This document shows positions 1 through 9,999 of a stretch of 64,000 bases of DNA, one piece after another; the stretch's first letter is position 1, and each line of letters starts with the position of its first letter. The DNA is from Acidicapsa acidisoli. GTDB taxonomy: Bacteria; Acidobacteriota; Terriglobia; Terriglobales; Acidobacteriaceae. The stretch is from positions 2,046,001 through 2,110,000 of the forward strand of contig NZ_JAGSYI010000001.1 in NCBI RefSeq assembly GCF_025685625.1. Reading direction: 5' to 3'. The notes below the pieces were generated by a model, which saw only the letters and a program-made list of their open reading frames with translations, had not been told where the DNA came from and made no database searches. The position numbers and the translations under genes were made by a program.

Positions 1-45
1 GATTCGATCGGACGCACTTGACCTAAGAGAAAAGGAGAGATTTCG

Positions 46-463
46 ATGAGCATCGAAAAGAATGTCCAGGTTGTGAGGAATTTTCTTGCGGCACTCGGCA
101 GCCGCGATAAGCAAGGACTGCTGGCGTTGGCTGCCGAAGATATTGAGTGGATCGTTCCGGGCGAGAACTGGCCGCTGGCCGGCACGCACCGCGGGCACGC
201 GGGATTGGAGAATTTACTTCAGAAGGCTAACGAAACGGTGGAAACTTCGTACCCAGAGCCCCCCCGAGTTCATAGCGCAGAGAGACCGGGTCCTGGTCAT
301 CGGCGTCGCTACTGGGAGAATCAAAGCCACGAATAAACCGTTTGAAGACCATTGGGTCTTCGATATCACGCTTCAAAATGGCAAATTGACGAAGGTTCAG
401 GAATATATCGACACGCAAGCATTGGCGCGGGCATCCGAGACGGACGCGAGCCCCAGGCCCTAA
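46..463 (+). pseudogene. SnoaL-like (NTF2-fold) protein, frameshifted
   Basis: The first part reads MSIEKNVQVVRNFLAALGSR and continues with a typical SnoaL-like alpha+beta start, including the aromatic stretch IEWIVPGENWPLAGTHRGH. The second half (FEDHWVFDITLQNGKLTKVQ, then EYIDTQALA) is also typical of the family but lies in the next frame. The switch falls at a run of seven C at 259-265. A one-base change there would restore a protein of about 138 residues. A ribosome binding site (aaggagag) precedes the ATG. SnoaL-like proteins are small cone-shaped enzymes or binding proteins of varied function, so no substrate is proposed. The break may be real decay or a homopolymer sequencing error. 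Confidence 0.75.
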
Positions 464-823
464 CCCATCGAAACTGATCGATCTCGGGCGTGCGTTTTCG
501 CCGGAGCGCCACTGAGATGTGATCGCTATCGAGAGGTTGCTGATCGTCTCCATGCTCCTCTGACGATAAGGGCGTTTTGTATGAGCAGGTCCCAACTGTC
601 AAATATTTTTCCTTATCAGGGCCTTTGCTTTTGCTGTTGTCGTTGCTTTTGATGTTGCTCTCCACCGGGTTTGTATTCGCACTCTGATGAGTCGGATGAG
701 GTCTGGGCTCGGTGCCGGTTGGGGTTCGAGAGGAGAGTCGATGCTGCCATTTATCGGACGGCCTTGGAAAGCCAAAACGCCGACGCAGTCATCGGAACGC
801 GGTGTCGATGCAACGGACAAACT
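464..823. other. Intergenic, no gene supported
   Basis: No coding signal is convincing here. The stretch 610-660 is a low-complexity run built from ttgctttt and ttgctgttg-like units. The remainder leads into the 3' end of the IS110 transposase. Confidence 0.5.
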
Positions 824-1909
824 TTACGCGGCTTGGTGATAGAACGGGATGTACGATTCCTGCGTAGTCCAAAGGTGATGAAGGAGCACAGCCAGCTTGC
901 GAGCAACCGCCACGACGGACTTGTTCTTCGCCTGCTTGCCGCCTCTGGCGGCCAGGTGCAGGCCCCACTGTCGAAGCGCCGAGTCTCGGCCATGAGGTCG
1001 CAGGATATGGTTGGCACACTCGATCAGCAGACTTCGAAGATACGCGCTACCAGCCTTGGTTTTGCCGAGTTGCGGATCACGTTCGCCGGACTGACTGCGT
1101 CTTGGTCGAAGCCCAAGATAGCAGCCAACGTCTCGGCTGCATCTGAATCGTGCCTTATCTCCGAGCGTCAGCACGAAGGTTAGCGCAGTGATGTGGCCGA
1201 CTCCATGAATCGTCATCATGGCCTCGGTCTCGGTATATGCGGTCTGAGTCAGACGTTGGATCTCACGGTCGTACTGCTTGATCTTCAGAGTCATGTCCGC
1301 GATCTGACCAAGGATCGGACCAAGTGCCAGCTTCAGCCCAGGCGGTAGCGCAGCCTGACCTCGTTGTGCGAAGCACTTGGTGGACGAAGCTGGCATGCGG
1401 TGACCGCAAGTCTTCGTCAATCCACGCACAGCGTTCACCGCTGCAGTGCGTAGTCGAACCAGAAGCTCTCGAGCACGAATAAGAGTCAGGGCTTCCTGCT
1501 GTTCAACCGTGCGATGCGGGATCGGCCGGAGGATCTCAGGATCGAGCCGCGCGTAACGGGCCAGCTTCTCCGCATCTACATCGTCGCTCTTACGATCGCT
1601 GTGTGAGATCGTCCGCAGTTCACGCACGTTGGCGACGATCACCTCGTGGCCCAGCTGTTCGAGCTGTTCGCTGATCCAGATCGAATGCACGCCGACCTCC
1701 ATCGCCACTCGAGCATGAGCCACGTCGGTGAACCACTTATCGATGGCCTTCGGCGTGGTCCGAAAGCGGCCTCGATCGATCACTTCTCCTTGCTGGTTGA
1801 GGGTGCAGTAATGGCTCCAAACGTCGCCAAGGTCGATGCCGATCGTCAGCTCAACTTGGCCACGCTTCAGGGATACTTCCGCGATGAGGTGTTGCGCACG
1901 CTTCTTCAT
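824..1909 (-). CDS. IS110-family transposase (DEDD)
   Basis: A 361-residue transposase of the IS110/IS1111 group. The N-terminal RuvC-like DEDD domain shows the first acidic residue in TIGIDLGDVWSH, the glutamate in VAMEVGVHS, and the pair in KSDDVDAEKLARYARLD. The C-terminal Transposase_20 part has the helix-hairpin-like motif IHGVGHITALTF, then LGLRPRRSQSG and a serine-containing helix YLRSLLIECANHIL. Length is normal and the frame is open, so the gene looks intact. IS110 elements move through a circular intermediate, normally without terminal inverted repeats, and a non-coding strand often guides the target choice. I could not fix the element ends. Confidence 0.93.
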   Translation of the reverse strand: MKKRAQHLIAEVSLKRGQVELTIGIDLGDVWSHYCTLNQQGEVIDRGRFRTTPKAIDKWFTDVAHARVAMEVGVHSIWISEQLEQLGHEVIVANVRELRTISHSDRKSDDVDAEKLARYARLDPEILRPIPHRTVEQQEALTLIRARELLVRLRTAAVNAVRGLTKTCGHRMPASSTKCFAQRGQAALPPGLKLALGPILGQIADMTLKIKQYDREIQRLTQTAYTETEAMMTIHGVGHITALTFVLTLGDKARFRCSRDVGCYLGLRPRRSQSGERDPQLGKTKAGSAYLRSLLIECANHILRPHGRDSALRQWGLHLAARGGKQAKNKSVVAVARKLAVLLHHLWTTQESYIPFYHQAA

Positions 1910-1977
1910 GGGAACAGTCTGCTCCTCCTTCGGAGGACCTGCTCATCCCATTTATCGGGAGGAATAATCATAGCTAT

Positions 1978-3441
1978 CTAAGGCTTCTTGTCTCTGTGCC
2001 AGTGAACATAGGTAGTGATGAACTCCAACCCGGTCACTTTGCCTTCAGTATTCACATCGAAGATGACACGCGTCGGAGCGTCGCGGAGGAAGTATTGGGT
2101 GTTAGACTCTGGAAATAGCTCCTGCGCTTTTGATCCGAGTGGTATCTCCGCCATCAGATGGCTTCCGTCCTGGGTAACTTTGATGAAATCGTAGGTTCCA
2201 ACGTAGCGATCGAATTTCGATGGCTCCACTGGCACCACGATATGCTCGACCGGCTTGAAATCAGGCCAGTCGTACGTTTGGGCAACGCTGCGAACAATCT
2301 GGTCCGAGAGAGGGCCGCCTTCCCCTCCGCTGGTGAGCACCACCACTCCATTCCCTGAGGGATATCCCACCATGTCGCATTGATAGACTGCAGACCCGCC
2401 ATGCTCGAAGTAGATATTCGGCTGTGTGCCTCCCACGCGCACGCCCAGGCCCCAACGGATACTATCCGAGGGCCCCATGCCCGCAGTCACCATTGCCCGC
2501 GCCATCTTTTGATTAAGCACACGGTGAGATTCTCCGTCGTACTCTTTCTCCAACTCGATGATGAACTTTGCATAGTCGATCGCTGTCGTCCACAACCCGC
2601 CCGCCGCTGCATTTGGCTCCACAATTTGTGCGGGTGCGTACCCATTCGTTCCACCCTCGTCGTAAGCCGTAGCCGCGGTCGCTGCTTCCTCGGGAGAGAG
2701 CGGCGCTTTGAAGGTGCTGTTGTTCATTCCAATCGGCGTCAAAACCAACTCTTTCATCGCCTCTGCAAAGGGCTTACCCGTAAGCTCGGAGATCAAGAGT
2801 TCGAGGATCAGGTACCCGCCATTGGCGTATGCATACTTTGTGCCTGGCTCCCACTCCACGCGAACAGGAGGCGTCGTTGCCGGCGGCTTTCCATTCAAAA
2901 TCTCAAGGATCGACGGCACACCCGTAGCCGGGTTGTAGATCATGCCATTGTGTGTGCCAATTCCCGACGTATGGCTTAGCAGTTCACGAACTGTGACGGG
3001 ATGGTCTTTCGTGTACTCATTGGCTGAGATCTTCCAGGCCTTCAGGTAGGTGTTCACATCCACGTCCAGGTCGATCTTGCCTTCCTGAACGAGCCTTAGA
3101 ATGGCCATAGCGGTCACCGGTTTGCTCATGGACGCGGCACTAAACAGGGTTGATGTAGAAACAGGCGCCCCGCCAAGGCGTACCACGTCGTAACCTTTGC
3201 TCCAGTCAATTCGCTTATCGCGAATCACGGCGATGCTCACCCCAGGCACATGTAGCCGCGACATCTGGTCCGCCAAGGACATTCCTGGATCAGGACGGCC
3301 TTTGATAACAGTCAGAAAGTGAAGATTTTCTTCCACGGCCTTTTCATTAGGCGCCGGTGACTGACCTCCTGAAATCTGCCCCGGCGCATTTCGGAGAAAT
3401 AAGAAGGCTGCCAGCACAAACCAAAAGCGTGTACGCATCAC
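1978..3441 (-). CDS. Beta-lactamase-fold serine hydrolase (class C type), exported
   Basis: A 487-residue protein of the beta-lactamase/transpeptidase (class C, DUF302-like esterase) family. Residues 1-20 form a signal peptide. The catalytic SxxK is S104-M-S-K107, the YxN motif is Y205-A-N207, and an HGG motif near residue 352 replaces KTG. A small C-terminal beta domain follows (from about residue 400, SKFDRYVGTYDF). Such proteins act in the periplasm as peptidases, esterases or D-amino-acid amidases and are not necessarily antibiotic resistance enzymes. The gene stands alone between two IS110 copies. The start is placed at the first of two adjacent ATG codons in front of a hydrophobic signal sequence. 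Confidence 0.9.
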   Translation of the reverse strand: MMRTRFWFVLAAFLFLRNAPGQISGGQSPAPNEKAVEENLHFLTVIKGRPDPGMSLADQMSRLHVPGVSIAVIRDKRIDWSKGYDVVRLGGAPVSTSTLFSAASMSKPVTAMAILRLVQEGKIDLDVDVNTYLKAWKISANEYTKDHPVTVRELLSHTSGIGTHNGMIYNPATGVPSILEILNGKPPATTPPVRVEWEPGTKYAYANGGYLILELLISELTGKPFAEAMKELVLTPIGMNNSTFKAPLSPEEAATAATAYDEGGTNGYAPAQIVEPNAAAGGLWTTAIDYAKFIIELEKEYDGESHRVLNQKMARAMVTAGMGPSDSIRWGLGVRVGGTQPNIYFEHGGSAVYQCDMVGYPSGNGVVVLTSGGEGGPLSDQIVRSVAQTYDWPDFKPVEHIVVPVEPSKFDRYVGTYDFIKVTQDGSHLMAEIPLGSKAQELFPESNTQYFLRDAPTRVIFDVNTEGKVTGLEFITTYVHWHRDKKP

Positions 3442-3998
3442 CTCTCCTTGTCACCACTCTTGTATTTCAGGACGGTCGGCACTCGAGAGTCGAAGTCTTC
3501 ACAACGACAGCAACATACTACATAGCTACATCTGACTGACGCTTCAGATCAGAGTGCGGTTCAAGTGAACATAAACAGTTTTCCGATCGGGCGGTAAATC
3601 GCTCACGCTCATCGAGGAGATTGGTAACGATAATGTATGGTCCGCCGCGTGACTGCAAGGATTAGTTCGAGCGAGAAGACAAGTCTGCGGCAATGTATTC
3701 GGCCTTTGATGGAGCGGCGTGCTCCTGGCCAGGATGAGTTCCGCTGCGTGTCTGTCCTTACAAGTCGGTCGGTCGTTGAGGACCATTATCGGTATCAGGT
3801 TGCAGACACGCCGTTGTGACTGTTCTTTCGTCCTTGCTGTTCCTGTGCAGACTTCGTGGAAGCTTGATTGCAGCGAAGGCGTGGTCTGCGCTCGACCGTT
3901 GCTCGCAGACGGTGCCCAAGCCCCTGGGCGCGGTCAGCATTACCCTCTGGCATCCTTACGAATGCGGTCCTTCCCCTTCGCTGTGCTGCTAGCTTAGC
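3442..3998. other. Intergenic with possible insertion remnant
   Basis: The first 100 bases are the upstream region of the serine hydrolase. The rest has short open frames on both strands with no recognisable protein. Position next to a 5'-truncated IS110 copy suggests old insertion debris, but I see no ends or repeats that prove it. Confidence 0.4.
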
Positions 3999-4880
3999 TC
4001 ATGCCGCTGCCGTAGCGCTGATGATAGGCCGGTAATCTTCTCCACTGGAAAGCACGGCCCATGCGATGCGCGCGAGCTTGTTGGCCATCGCGACCACCAG
4101 CACGTTGCGAGGCGCTCTAGCTTCAAGTGCGTTCATCCATGTCCCGATGGTGAAGCGATCTCGTTTTATGCGCATGGCCGCGGCGCGTGCGCCGTGGATC
4201 AGCACCTTACGCAGATAGATGTTGCCGCGCTTGCTGATGCCCAGCAGCTTGGCCTTACCGCCCGTAGAGTGCTGTCGCGGAACTAGGCCGAGCCATGCTG
4301 CGAAGTCTCGGCCCTTGCGGAACGCTGCGCCGTTGCCGATGGCGGCAACGATGGCTGTCGCGACGATAGGCCCGATGCCTGGGATCTGGCGGATGCGGCA
4401 GCAACCCGCATCGCTGGCGGCGATCTGCTCAAGTCTGTCGGTCAGCTCGTCGATCTGCTGTTCGACGGTCTTCCACTCGTCCCACAGGATGCCGATCAGG
4501 TTGCGCATCATCGGCGTCAACGCGTTCTCTGCGTTCTCGAGAACATCTGCCATGGCTGCCTTCAGCTTCGCCGGCTTCTGCGCAAACACCATGCCACGTT
4601 CCAGCAGGAATGCCCGTATCTGGTTGATCACCGCCGTGCGCCGCGAGACGAGCCGGTCTCGAACCAGGTGGATCGCTTGCAGGTCCAGCTGGTCGTCCGT
4701 CTTGATCGGGACGAAGCGCATGTTCCTGCGCTCGACAGCCTCAGCGATGGCTTCTGCATCCAAGAAGTCGTTCTTGTTCGACTTCACAAACGGCTTCACG
4801 AACTGCGCTGCGATCAGCCGCACGTCATGGCCTTGCTGCCGCAACGCTCGACCGAGAAAATGCGCTCCAGAGCAGGCTTC
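3999..4880 (-). pseudogene. IS110-family transposase, 5' truncated
   Basis: About 294 residues of an IS110 transposase from EACSGAHFLGRALRQQGHDV to the normal C-terminus. The middle DEDD residues are visible (NKNDFLDAEAIAEAV), as is the Transposase_20 part (RQIPGIGPIVATAIVAAIGN, LGLVPRQHSTGGK, YLRKVLIHGARAA). The first 50 or so residues with the first catalytic aspartate are missing. The frame meets a stop soon after the junction, and the only start is a TTG inside TetR-derived sequence. It is unlike the copy at 824-1909, so it is a different IS110 subgroup. The truncation point coincides with the end of the TetR homology, so it marks a rearrangement junction. Confidence 0.88.
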
Positions 4881-5259
4881 CAATGTTGAATGCTTGTCTG
4901 TTCAATTCCATATTGTATTGCTGCTTTAAGTACGTCGACGGATCATCGGCCTCGGAATAGAACTTTTTAAGTGCCTTCAATCGGAGAGTTGGATTCTGCT
5001 CGCTTTGGTTCTCGATGAAATCGACCGCGCGTTTGGACGTGCCCTGCATTTGCTGTTCAAGTACTGAGAGAAACAGATCTTCTTTACTTTCAAAGTGCGT
5101 GTAAACAGCCCCTCTCGTCCGGCCCACTTCTGCTGCGATGTCATCAATCTGAGCTCGCTCGAATCCTTCTCGAACGAAAATCTTTCGGGCCGCTTGAAGC
5201 AAAGCTGTGCGTGTCGTCTCGCTTTGCAATTGATGCTTGTTGGGCCTGGGCGGCTTCAT
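4876..5259 (-). pseudogene. TetR/AcrR-family regulator, 3' truncated
   Basis: Starting at MKPPRPNKHQLQSETTRTAL the frame encodes a complete TetR-type helix-turn-helix (FVREGFERAQIDDIAAEVGR, then TRGAVYTHFESKEDLF). About 70 residues of the ligand-binding domain follow, up to LNRQAFNIGSLLW. It then runs directly into IS110 sequence in another frame. A normal TetR protein has about 200 residues, so roughly the last 70 are gone. The DNA-binding half may still be made, but a stable dimer is unlikely. The ATG at 5259 was chosen because the family normally begins just before this point. Confidence 0.85.
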
Positions 5260-5414
5260 GGCGCAATCGTAAGACACGTACACAGTGCTTGTAAATGCGT
5301 ACGCATGTGTATTGCTCTTCTCGCTTCCTTCCAGAGTCAGAGCAGACGGGTTTGCACTGGATCTCCTGGAAGCCTTCGAAACCCGACGGACAAAGGGGAG
5401 GAGAGCGGGATGAG

Positions 5415-5449
5415 GGTCCGGGAGAAACCGAAGCGGTTTCTCCCGGACC
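5415..5449. repeat. Perfect 16-bp hairpin, 3-nt loop
   Basis: Positions 5415-5430 and 5434-5449 are perfect reverse complements around the loop aag. No T run follows on either strand, so it is not a classical terminator. It lies between the TetR fragment and the parB terminator and could be a REP-like unit. Confidence 0.7.
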
Positions 5450-5473
5450 GCGCGGCATACTACTCCACAAGAA

Positions 5474-5495
5474 AGCCCCGGACGAATCCGGGGCT
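5474..5495 (-). terminator. Rho-independent terminator of parB
   Basis: A 9-bp GC-rich stem (5474-5482 with 5487-5495, loop cgaa) is followed on the minus strand by tttctt. It sits 30 bases downstream of the parB stop codon. Confidence 0.75.
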
Positions 5496-5525
5496 CAAAG
5501 GCAAGCGCATTGCTGACCAATAGGG

Positions 5526-6935
5526 TTAGGCTGCCTTCTGCTTCTTCACAGCACTCTTCTTCTGAGGAGCCTTTACGACCGTGGACTCTTCACCCTTGTT
5601 CGCGGTCTTCGGTTTGGGAGACTTGGGCTGCGGTGGAGCGAACGCCGCCTCGGCTTCTGAGAGTGGGTCTGGGTCTTCTCCGCGGGGAATGCCGACGTGA
5701 TCTGTCAGCACGAGGCGCAACGCGAAGCCGGTTAGCTTGTCGTCTGCGGTGTTATCGAGTGCGGCGAGTACGATTTCCTCGTCGGTCTGCGGTACGTTCT
5801 CATCGCTCCCGGCGGTGAAGTGGCTCGCCACTTCTTCAAGGAAGCTGTAAGGATCGATGTGGACCAGCAAGCGCAGGAGGGCGCGAAGCTGCGCAGCGCT
5901 AAACATCGCCGGGACCTGGTCGAGAATGCGTTCGAAGGTTGCGGCACGGGCCTTGCTCAACTCCTCCCGTCGTTTCTGTTCGGCCTCGTACTCTTGTTGT
6001 TGGCGTTCCTGCTCGGCTTTGCGCTCCTCCTCAAGGCGCTGTTGTTGGGCTTCGTGCTCCAGGCGGCGCTGTTCGAACTCCGCTCGGCGCTGTTCGGCTT
6101 CCTCTTCTGTTTCCTCCTCCGATGCAGGTTCCATCACAGGGGCCGGGTTCTCGGCCTCCTGTCTGGCAAGACGGGCGGCGGTTTCAGGATCATGCACCGG
6201 GCAATGGCCGTCGGTGCAAACGGTGATGGTCTTTCCGGCATTTCGTCCGAAGACGATCAATGCGGATTTGGTATTGGGGCATGGCGGCTCGGCGTCCGGA
6301 TTGTCGGGAATGTCGAGTTCCCGGTAGGAGTGCTTGGACAGAACGCCGGGGCGTTGTTCCTTAGCGGGTCGCCACGTCGTCTCAATCTGGACAAGATGAG
6401 GCCGCGCGACGAGTTCGCGGTCGATATGCGCTGAAACCTTGGTTTGATAGCAGACTCCGTCGAGGCACTGGTCCCCTTGCACGTCTGCGAAGAGTGAAGT
6501 GTTATATCCACTGCGGCGGGAGCAGGTCACGCAAGCTCCAGCGGCAGGGTTGAGAGTGATGTCTTCTACGTCGAACGGAGCGTCGGCGAGGGCAAGATAG
6601 AGGTTGGTTTCGATCCAAGCGGCAATGTGCTTGGCCGGTAGCAAGTGGGGTTCTTTGTCGTTCCAGTCCTTGCGCCAGCACTGCTCAAAGGCAGCGGCTT
6701 GATGCTCCTGCGGTAGGCGGGCGATAAGGTAGGCGTGGCTGGCGGTAATGCGTTCCTCTACAAATGCCTGTGCCACATCGGGGATGAGTTGCAAGAGGGA
6801 GAGACGTGCGTAGATGTGCGATGCGCTCTTGCCTGACTTCAACACGAGCGCGGCCACATCGTAACCGGGCATGTCGAGCAAGCGCTGGAAGCCCTGCGCC
6901 TCTTCGTATGGATGGATATCGACGCGCTGCGAATT
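5526..6935 (-). pseudogene. parB: ParB-like partition protein, C-terminal piece
   Basis: From HPYEEAQGFQRLLDMPGYDV onward this is the DNA-binding core and C-terminal region of a plasmid-type ParB/Spo0J protein. The helix-turn-helix is in VLKSGKSASHIYARLSLLQL and RITASHAYLIARL. A cysteine-bearing insert (ACVTCSRRSGYN, DQCLDGVCYQ) follows, then a long glutamate/arginine-rich coiled coil (about residues 255-310 of the piece) and a lysine-rich tail. The N-terminal CTPase domain is missing here: it is found in two pieces at 11640-11823 and 15305-15418, separated by two mobile elements. The bases left of the first conserved residues read VENSQR in one frame and VDIHPYEEAQ in another. Even without the insertions one frame change would therefore remain. 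ParB loads at parS to segregate plasmids, and this copy cannot work. Confidence 0.9.
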
Positions 6936-7034
6936 TTCAACTTATCTTTAGTCCTTCAGAAGCAGCCTATGACGTACACGACGAGGGGTATTCGAACGTC
7001 GTGGAATCTTTATCTGTAGTGTTCTATGAAGTAG

Positions 7035-7087
7035 ATCAGCCGGCATGGGCGCTGTGAGCGTAGCGAACTGCGCCCATGCCGGCTGAT
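7035..7087. repeat. 18-bp inverted repeat over the tnpA leader
   Basis: Positions 7035-7052 and 7070-7087 are perfect reverse complements with a 17-base spacer. The repeat lies directly upstream of the tnpA ribosome binding site. It may be a recombinase-binding or regulatory hairpin. Because it covers the upstream ATG at 7076, it favours the later GTG start. Confidence 0.75.
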
Positions 7088-7108
7088 GCCCGGCTCTGGA
7101 GGCAGACC

Positions 7109-8170
7109 GTGGTGAAAGTACAGAGGATCAGGGTTCCGGACACGGGACATCTGAGTTGGATCGTCGTCGACGGGGAGCACCTCCCGGTCGCAGTGTTGAA
7201 TGAGTATCTTCTCTACCTTCATCGGCTGGGGAGATCGCCCAACACGGTAAGGGCATATGCACATCATCTGCAATCGTTCTGGGCGTTCCTGACCGAGCAG
7301 GAGCATGACTGGCAAAGCTTGAAGCTGACTCAACTGGCGGATTTCGTGAGCTGGGTGCGATATGCGACGCGAACCGGTGGACAACATCGCTCCGATGCCA
7401 CGATCAATCTGATCCTGGCGGCCATCGGGTCGTTCTATGAGTATCAGGACAGGCTTGGGGTAGAGACGGCGATCAGCCGCTCGCGCCGCTTTGGTGCAAA
7501 GAGCCCCTACAAGCCGTTCCTGCACCACATGAGCCGAACTCACTCGTTGCGGCATGCGGTCGTGCGGGTGAAATCGATCAAGCGTCTCCCACGTGTGTTC
7601 TCTCCCTCAGAGGTTCAATCCCTGCTCGATGCGTGTACACGTCTCCGGGACCGACTTCTCTTGTGCTTGTTGCATGAGAGCGGGATGCGGATCGGTCAGG
7701 CTCTGGGCCTTCGCCACGCCGACATCCGATCTTACGACGGAGCGATCGACATCGTGCCTCGCGCAAACAGCAACGGCGCTCGTGCGAAGTCGCGCTCTCC
7801 GTATGTAGTCCATGTCTCGAAACAGGCGATGGCGCTGTACGCAGACTACCTGGTCCATGAGTATGGAGAGGCTCCTCACGACTATGTCTTCGCGAACTGG
7901 TGGGGCGGCGAAGTCGGGGCTCCGATGCGGTATGCGACTGTGATCGATCTGTTCCGTCAGCTCTCGAAGAGAACCGGGCTGAAGGCGACGCCACACATGT
8001 TCCGTCACACGCATGCAACCGATCTTCTCCGAGCTGGATGGGATGCGGCCTATGTGCAGCGGCGGCTGGGCCACGCTCATATCCAGACGACCGTCAGCAC
8101 CTATGCCCACTTGTCTATCGAAGATATGGGCGAGATGTTCGAGCAGTATCAGAAGGAGCGTGCGCGATGA
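7109..8170 (+). CDS. tnpA: Tn554-type tyrosine recombinase TnpA
   Basis: A site-specific tyrosine recombinase. An N-terminal SAM-like core-binding domain (about residues 20-110, LLYLHRLGRSPNTVRAYAHH) is followed by a catalytic domain with the expected arginine (SGMRIGQALGLRHADI), HxxRH (PHMFRHTHATDLLRAG), LGHAH and the tyrosine in VSTYAHLS. The start is taken as GTG at 7109 (or 7112) because ggagg lies at 7098-7102. An ATG at 7076 would lie inside an inverted repeat without a ribosome binding site. The length of about 353 residues matches Tn554 TnpA. The stop overlaps the tnpB start (ATGA), so the two proteins are translationally coupled and presumably act together in element integration. Confidence 0.9.
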   Translation: MVKVQRIRVPDTGHLSWIVVDGEHLPVAVLNEYLLYLHRLGRSPNTVRAYAHHLQSFWAFLTEQEHDWQSLKLTQLADFVSWVRYATRTGGQHRSDATINLILAAIGSFYEYQDRLGVETAISRSRRFGAKSPYKPFLHHMSRTHSLRHAVVRVKSIKRLPRVFSPSEVQSLLDACTRLRDRLLLCLLHESGMRIGQALGLRHADIRSYDGAIDIVPRANSNGARAKSRSPYVVHVSKQAMALYADYLVHEYGEAPHDYVFANWWGGEVGAPMRYATVIDLFRQLSKRTGLKATPHMFRHTHATDLLRAGWDAAYVQRRLGHAHIQTTVSTYAHLSIEDMGEMFEQYQKERAR

Positions 8171-9999
8171 CCGCCAATGCTCACTGGACCCGCGCAACTC
8201 AGATCAAGCTCATCGCTGAGTTGGAAGGCTTCTGGGCAGCCGATCTATGGGACATGCACCACAGCCCAGTGAACGACTTGTCTCCCAATGCAAAGCAACG
8301 CCACCTGAAGTTCCGGTGCAAATCTCCGGCTCTCAATGGGGAGTTGAAGTATCTGTGCTGGAAGAAGTTCTCCAACGGCGACTGGCGAAGCACTCAAGAA
8401 ATCTCCCGTGTTCATCGCATGATCCACTGGCTGAACAGCATGCCAACTTTGCCGCTGTCCCTGATGGACAGAGACTTCGAAGGATGGCGCGAAGTCTACC
8501 GGAATTATCTGATCGAGCTTGGGCAATACAAGACGGGAACGACGAGCCGCATGAACGCCCAGCAACATCCCGCTGTCACAGCACGAGACAGCGGCTTCGT
8601 TAGCACTCTGCGGCAGTCCTGCATCCTGCTCAAGCAGGCCTACGATCTTCGTCCCGCGCACCATCAAGATGTCTGGGATCTGAAACGCATGGGTGTGCCC
8701 ACCAACCTCTCGCAATCGAACGGCAAGATGAGCTTTCTTGCGATCGAACAGGAATGGCTTCGTGCGGCGGTAAAGTCCTACTTGACCTACTGCCTGCCGC
8801 TTTACTCTGCTAGCACTTGCCGCACCAGAGTACAGTCCCTTGCATGCTTTTCGCAGTTCCTCGCAACGGAGAGGCCGCGTACGACGGGAAGATCCATCAC
8901 ACGGAGACTGCTTCTCGAATATGTCAGCTATCTGCAAGGAAGAATCAGCGTCGGGACGGCGAAGAACCACATACTCAATCTTCGCAACTTCCTTGAGATG
9001 GCGCATCGGGAGGGATGGCTTGCGGTTGGGCCGGACCGTCTGATCTACGACGAAGAAGTCCCGCGTCCATCCAAACCTCAGCCTCGTTACCTGCAAACAA
9101 CGGTACTGGACCAACTGAATGAGCACCTCTCCGATCTGCAACCGTCATGGCGCTGCAAGGTGCTCATCCTCCAGGAATGCGGCATGCGCATCAGCGAACT
9201 GCTCCAGCTACCCATCGACTGCCTCACGCAGGACGCACGCGGCGTCTACTACCTGCGGTACATGCAAGGGAAGGTGAAGCGAGAAAACGCAATCCCCGTC
9301 TCAAAGGAGATCGCGCAGATTGTGCAAGAACAACAGGCTGAAGCGCGAAGCCGCAGGAAGCCTTCGATTTGGCTGTTTCCGAACGAGCGAGGAGGAGTCA
9401 TCAAACAAGCCACCTTCTCAAACCGGATCAATCGGCTCGCTTACGACCACGATATCCGTGATGCCGCCGGCAAGTTGTTCCGCTTCCAGGCGCACCAGTT
9501 CCGCCACACGGTAGGAACGCGCATGATCAACCTCGGCGTTCCACATCACATCATCCAGCGCTACCTCGGGCATAAGGGGCCCGAGATGACGAGCCGTTAC
9601 GCTCATATCCACGACGCCACGATGAAGGACAAGCTATCGGAGTATCTGAAAGGCACTCTGATCGATGTCTCTGGCAAAGTGGTTGCGGAGGAGGGGGTAA
9701 ACGACACCGCCGATCTTCAGTGGTTCACCCGCAGTGTACTGGCGCAAGCTCTGACTAACGGCTACTGCGCGATACCCATCGTGGCAGGGCCATGCCCGCA
9801 TCCAAATGCCTGCCTCAACTGCGCCCACTTCCGAACCGACGCTACTTTCCTCGAAGTTCATCGCGCTGAACTCCACGAGACGGAGCGCGTCATCGCCAAG
9901 GCCGATGCCAACGGATGGGTGCGACAGAGTGAGATGAACGCGCGGAAACGAACAAGCCTCATCAACATCGTTACAACACTGGAGACTCATCATGGTTAG
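8167..9999 (+). CDS. tnpB: Tn554-type tyrosine recombinase TnpB
   Basis: A 610-residue second tyrosine recombinase. A long N-terminal region (to about residue 300) precedes the catalytic domain with arginine in LQECGMRISELLQLPID, HxxRH in AHQFRHTVGTRMINLG, LGHKG and the tyrosine in TSRYAHIHDA. Near the C-terminus is a cysteine/histidine cluster (GPCPHPNACLNCAHF) typical of the TnpB group. It starts at ATG 8167 within the tnpA stop. The open frame extends upstream to 7900, but that part is out-of-frame tnpA sequence and should not be counted. The end overlaps the tnpC start by 8 bases. Confidence 0.92.
   Translation: MTANAHWTRATQIKLIAELEGFWAADLWDMHHSPVNDLSPNAKQRHLKFRCKSPALNGELKYLCWKKFSNGDWRSTQEISRVHRMIHWLNSMPTLPLSLMDRDFEGWREVYRNYLIELGQYKTGTTSRMNAQQHPAVTARDSGFVSTLRQSCILLKQAYDLRPAHHQDVWDLKRMGVPTNLSQSNGKMSFLAIEQEWLRAAVKSYLTYCLPLYSASTCRTRVQSLACFSQFLATERPRTTGRSITRRLLLEYVSYLQGRISVGTAKNHILNLRNFLEMAHREGWLAVGPDRLIYDEEVPRPSKPQPRYLQTTVLDQLNEHLSDLQPSWRCKVLILQECGMRISELLQLPIDCLTQDARGVYYLRYMQGKVKRENAIPVSKEIAQIVQEQQAEARSRRKPSIWLFPNERGGVIKQATFSNRINRLAYDHDIRDAAGKLFRFQAHQFRHTVGTRMINLGVPHHIIQRYLGHKGPEMTSRYAHIHDATMKDKLSEYLKGTLIDVSGKVVAEEGVNDTADLQWFTRSVLAQALTNGYCAIPIVAGPCPHPNACLNCAHFRTDATFLEVHRAELHETERVIAKADANGWVRQSEMNARKRTSLINIVTTLETHHG

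Noticed and set aside
2380-2979. Plus-strand 199-residue frame opposite the serine hydrolase
   Set aside because: It is antisense to the catalytic SxxK and YxN region, which is clearly the coding strand.
5415-5449. Second terminator downstream of parB
   Set aside because: The hairpin has no T run in either direction, so it is listed only as a repeat.
5820-6434. Long open frame on the plus strand opposite parB
   Set aside because: It is the antisense shadow of the glutamate/arginine-rich coiled coil, giving a leucine-rich, low-complexity translation without family signs.
7900-8166. Upstream extension of the TnpB open frame to 699 residues
   Set aside because: This stretch is out-of-frame tnpA sequence. 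The ATGA overlap at 8167 gives the normal TnpB start and length.
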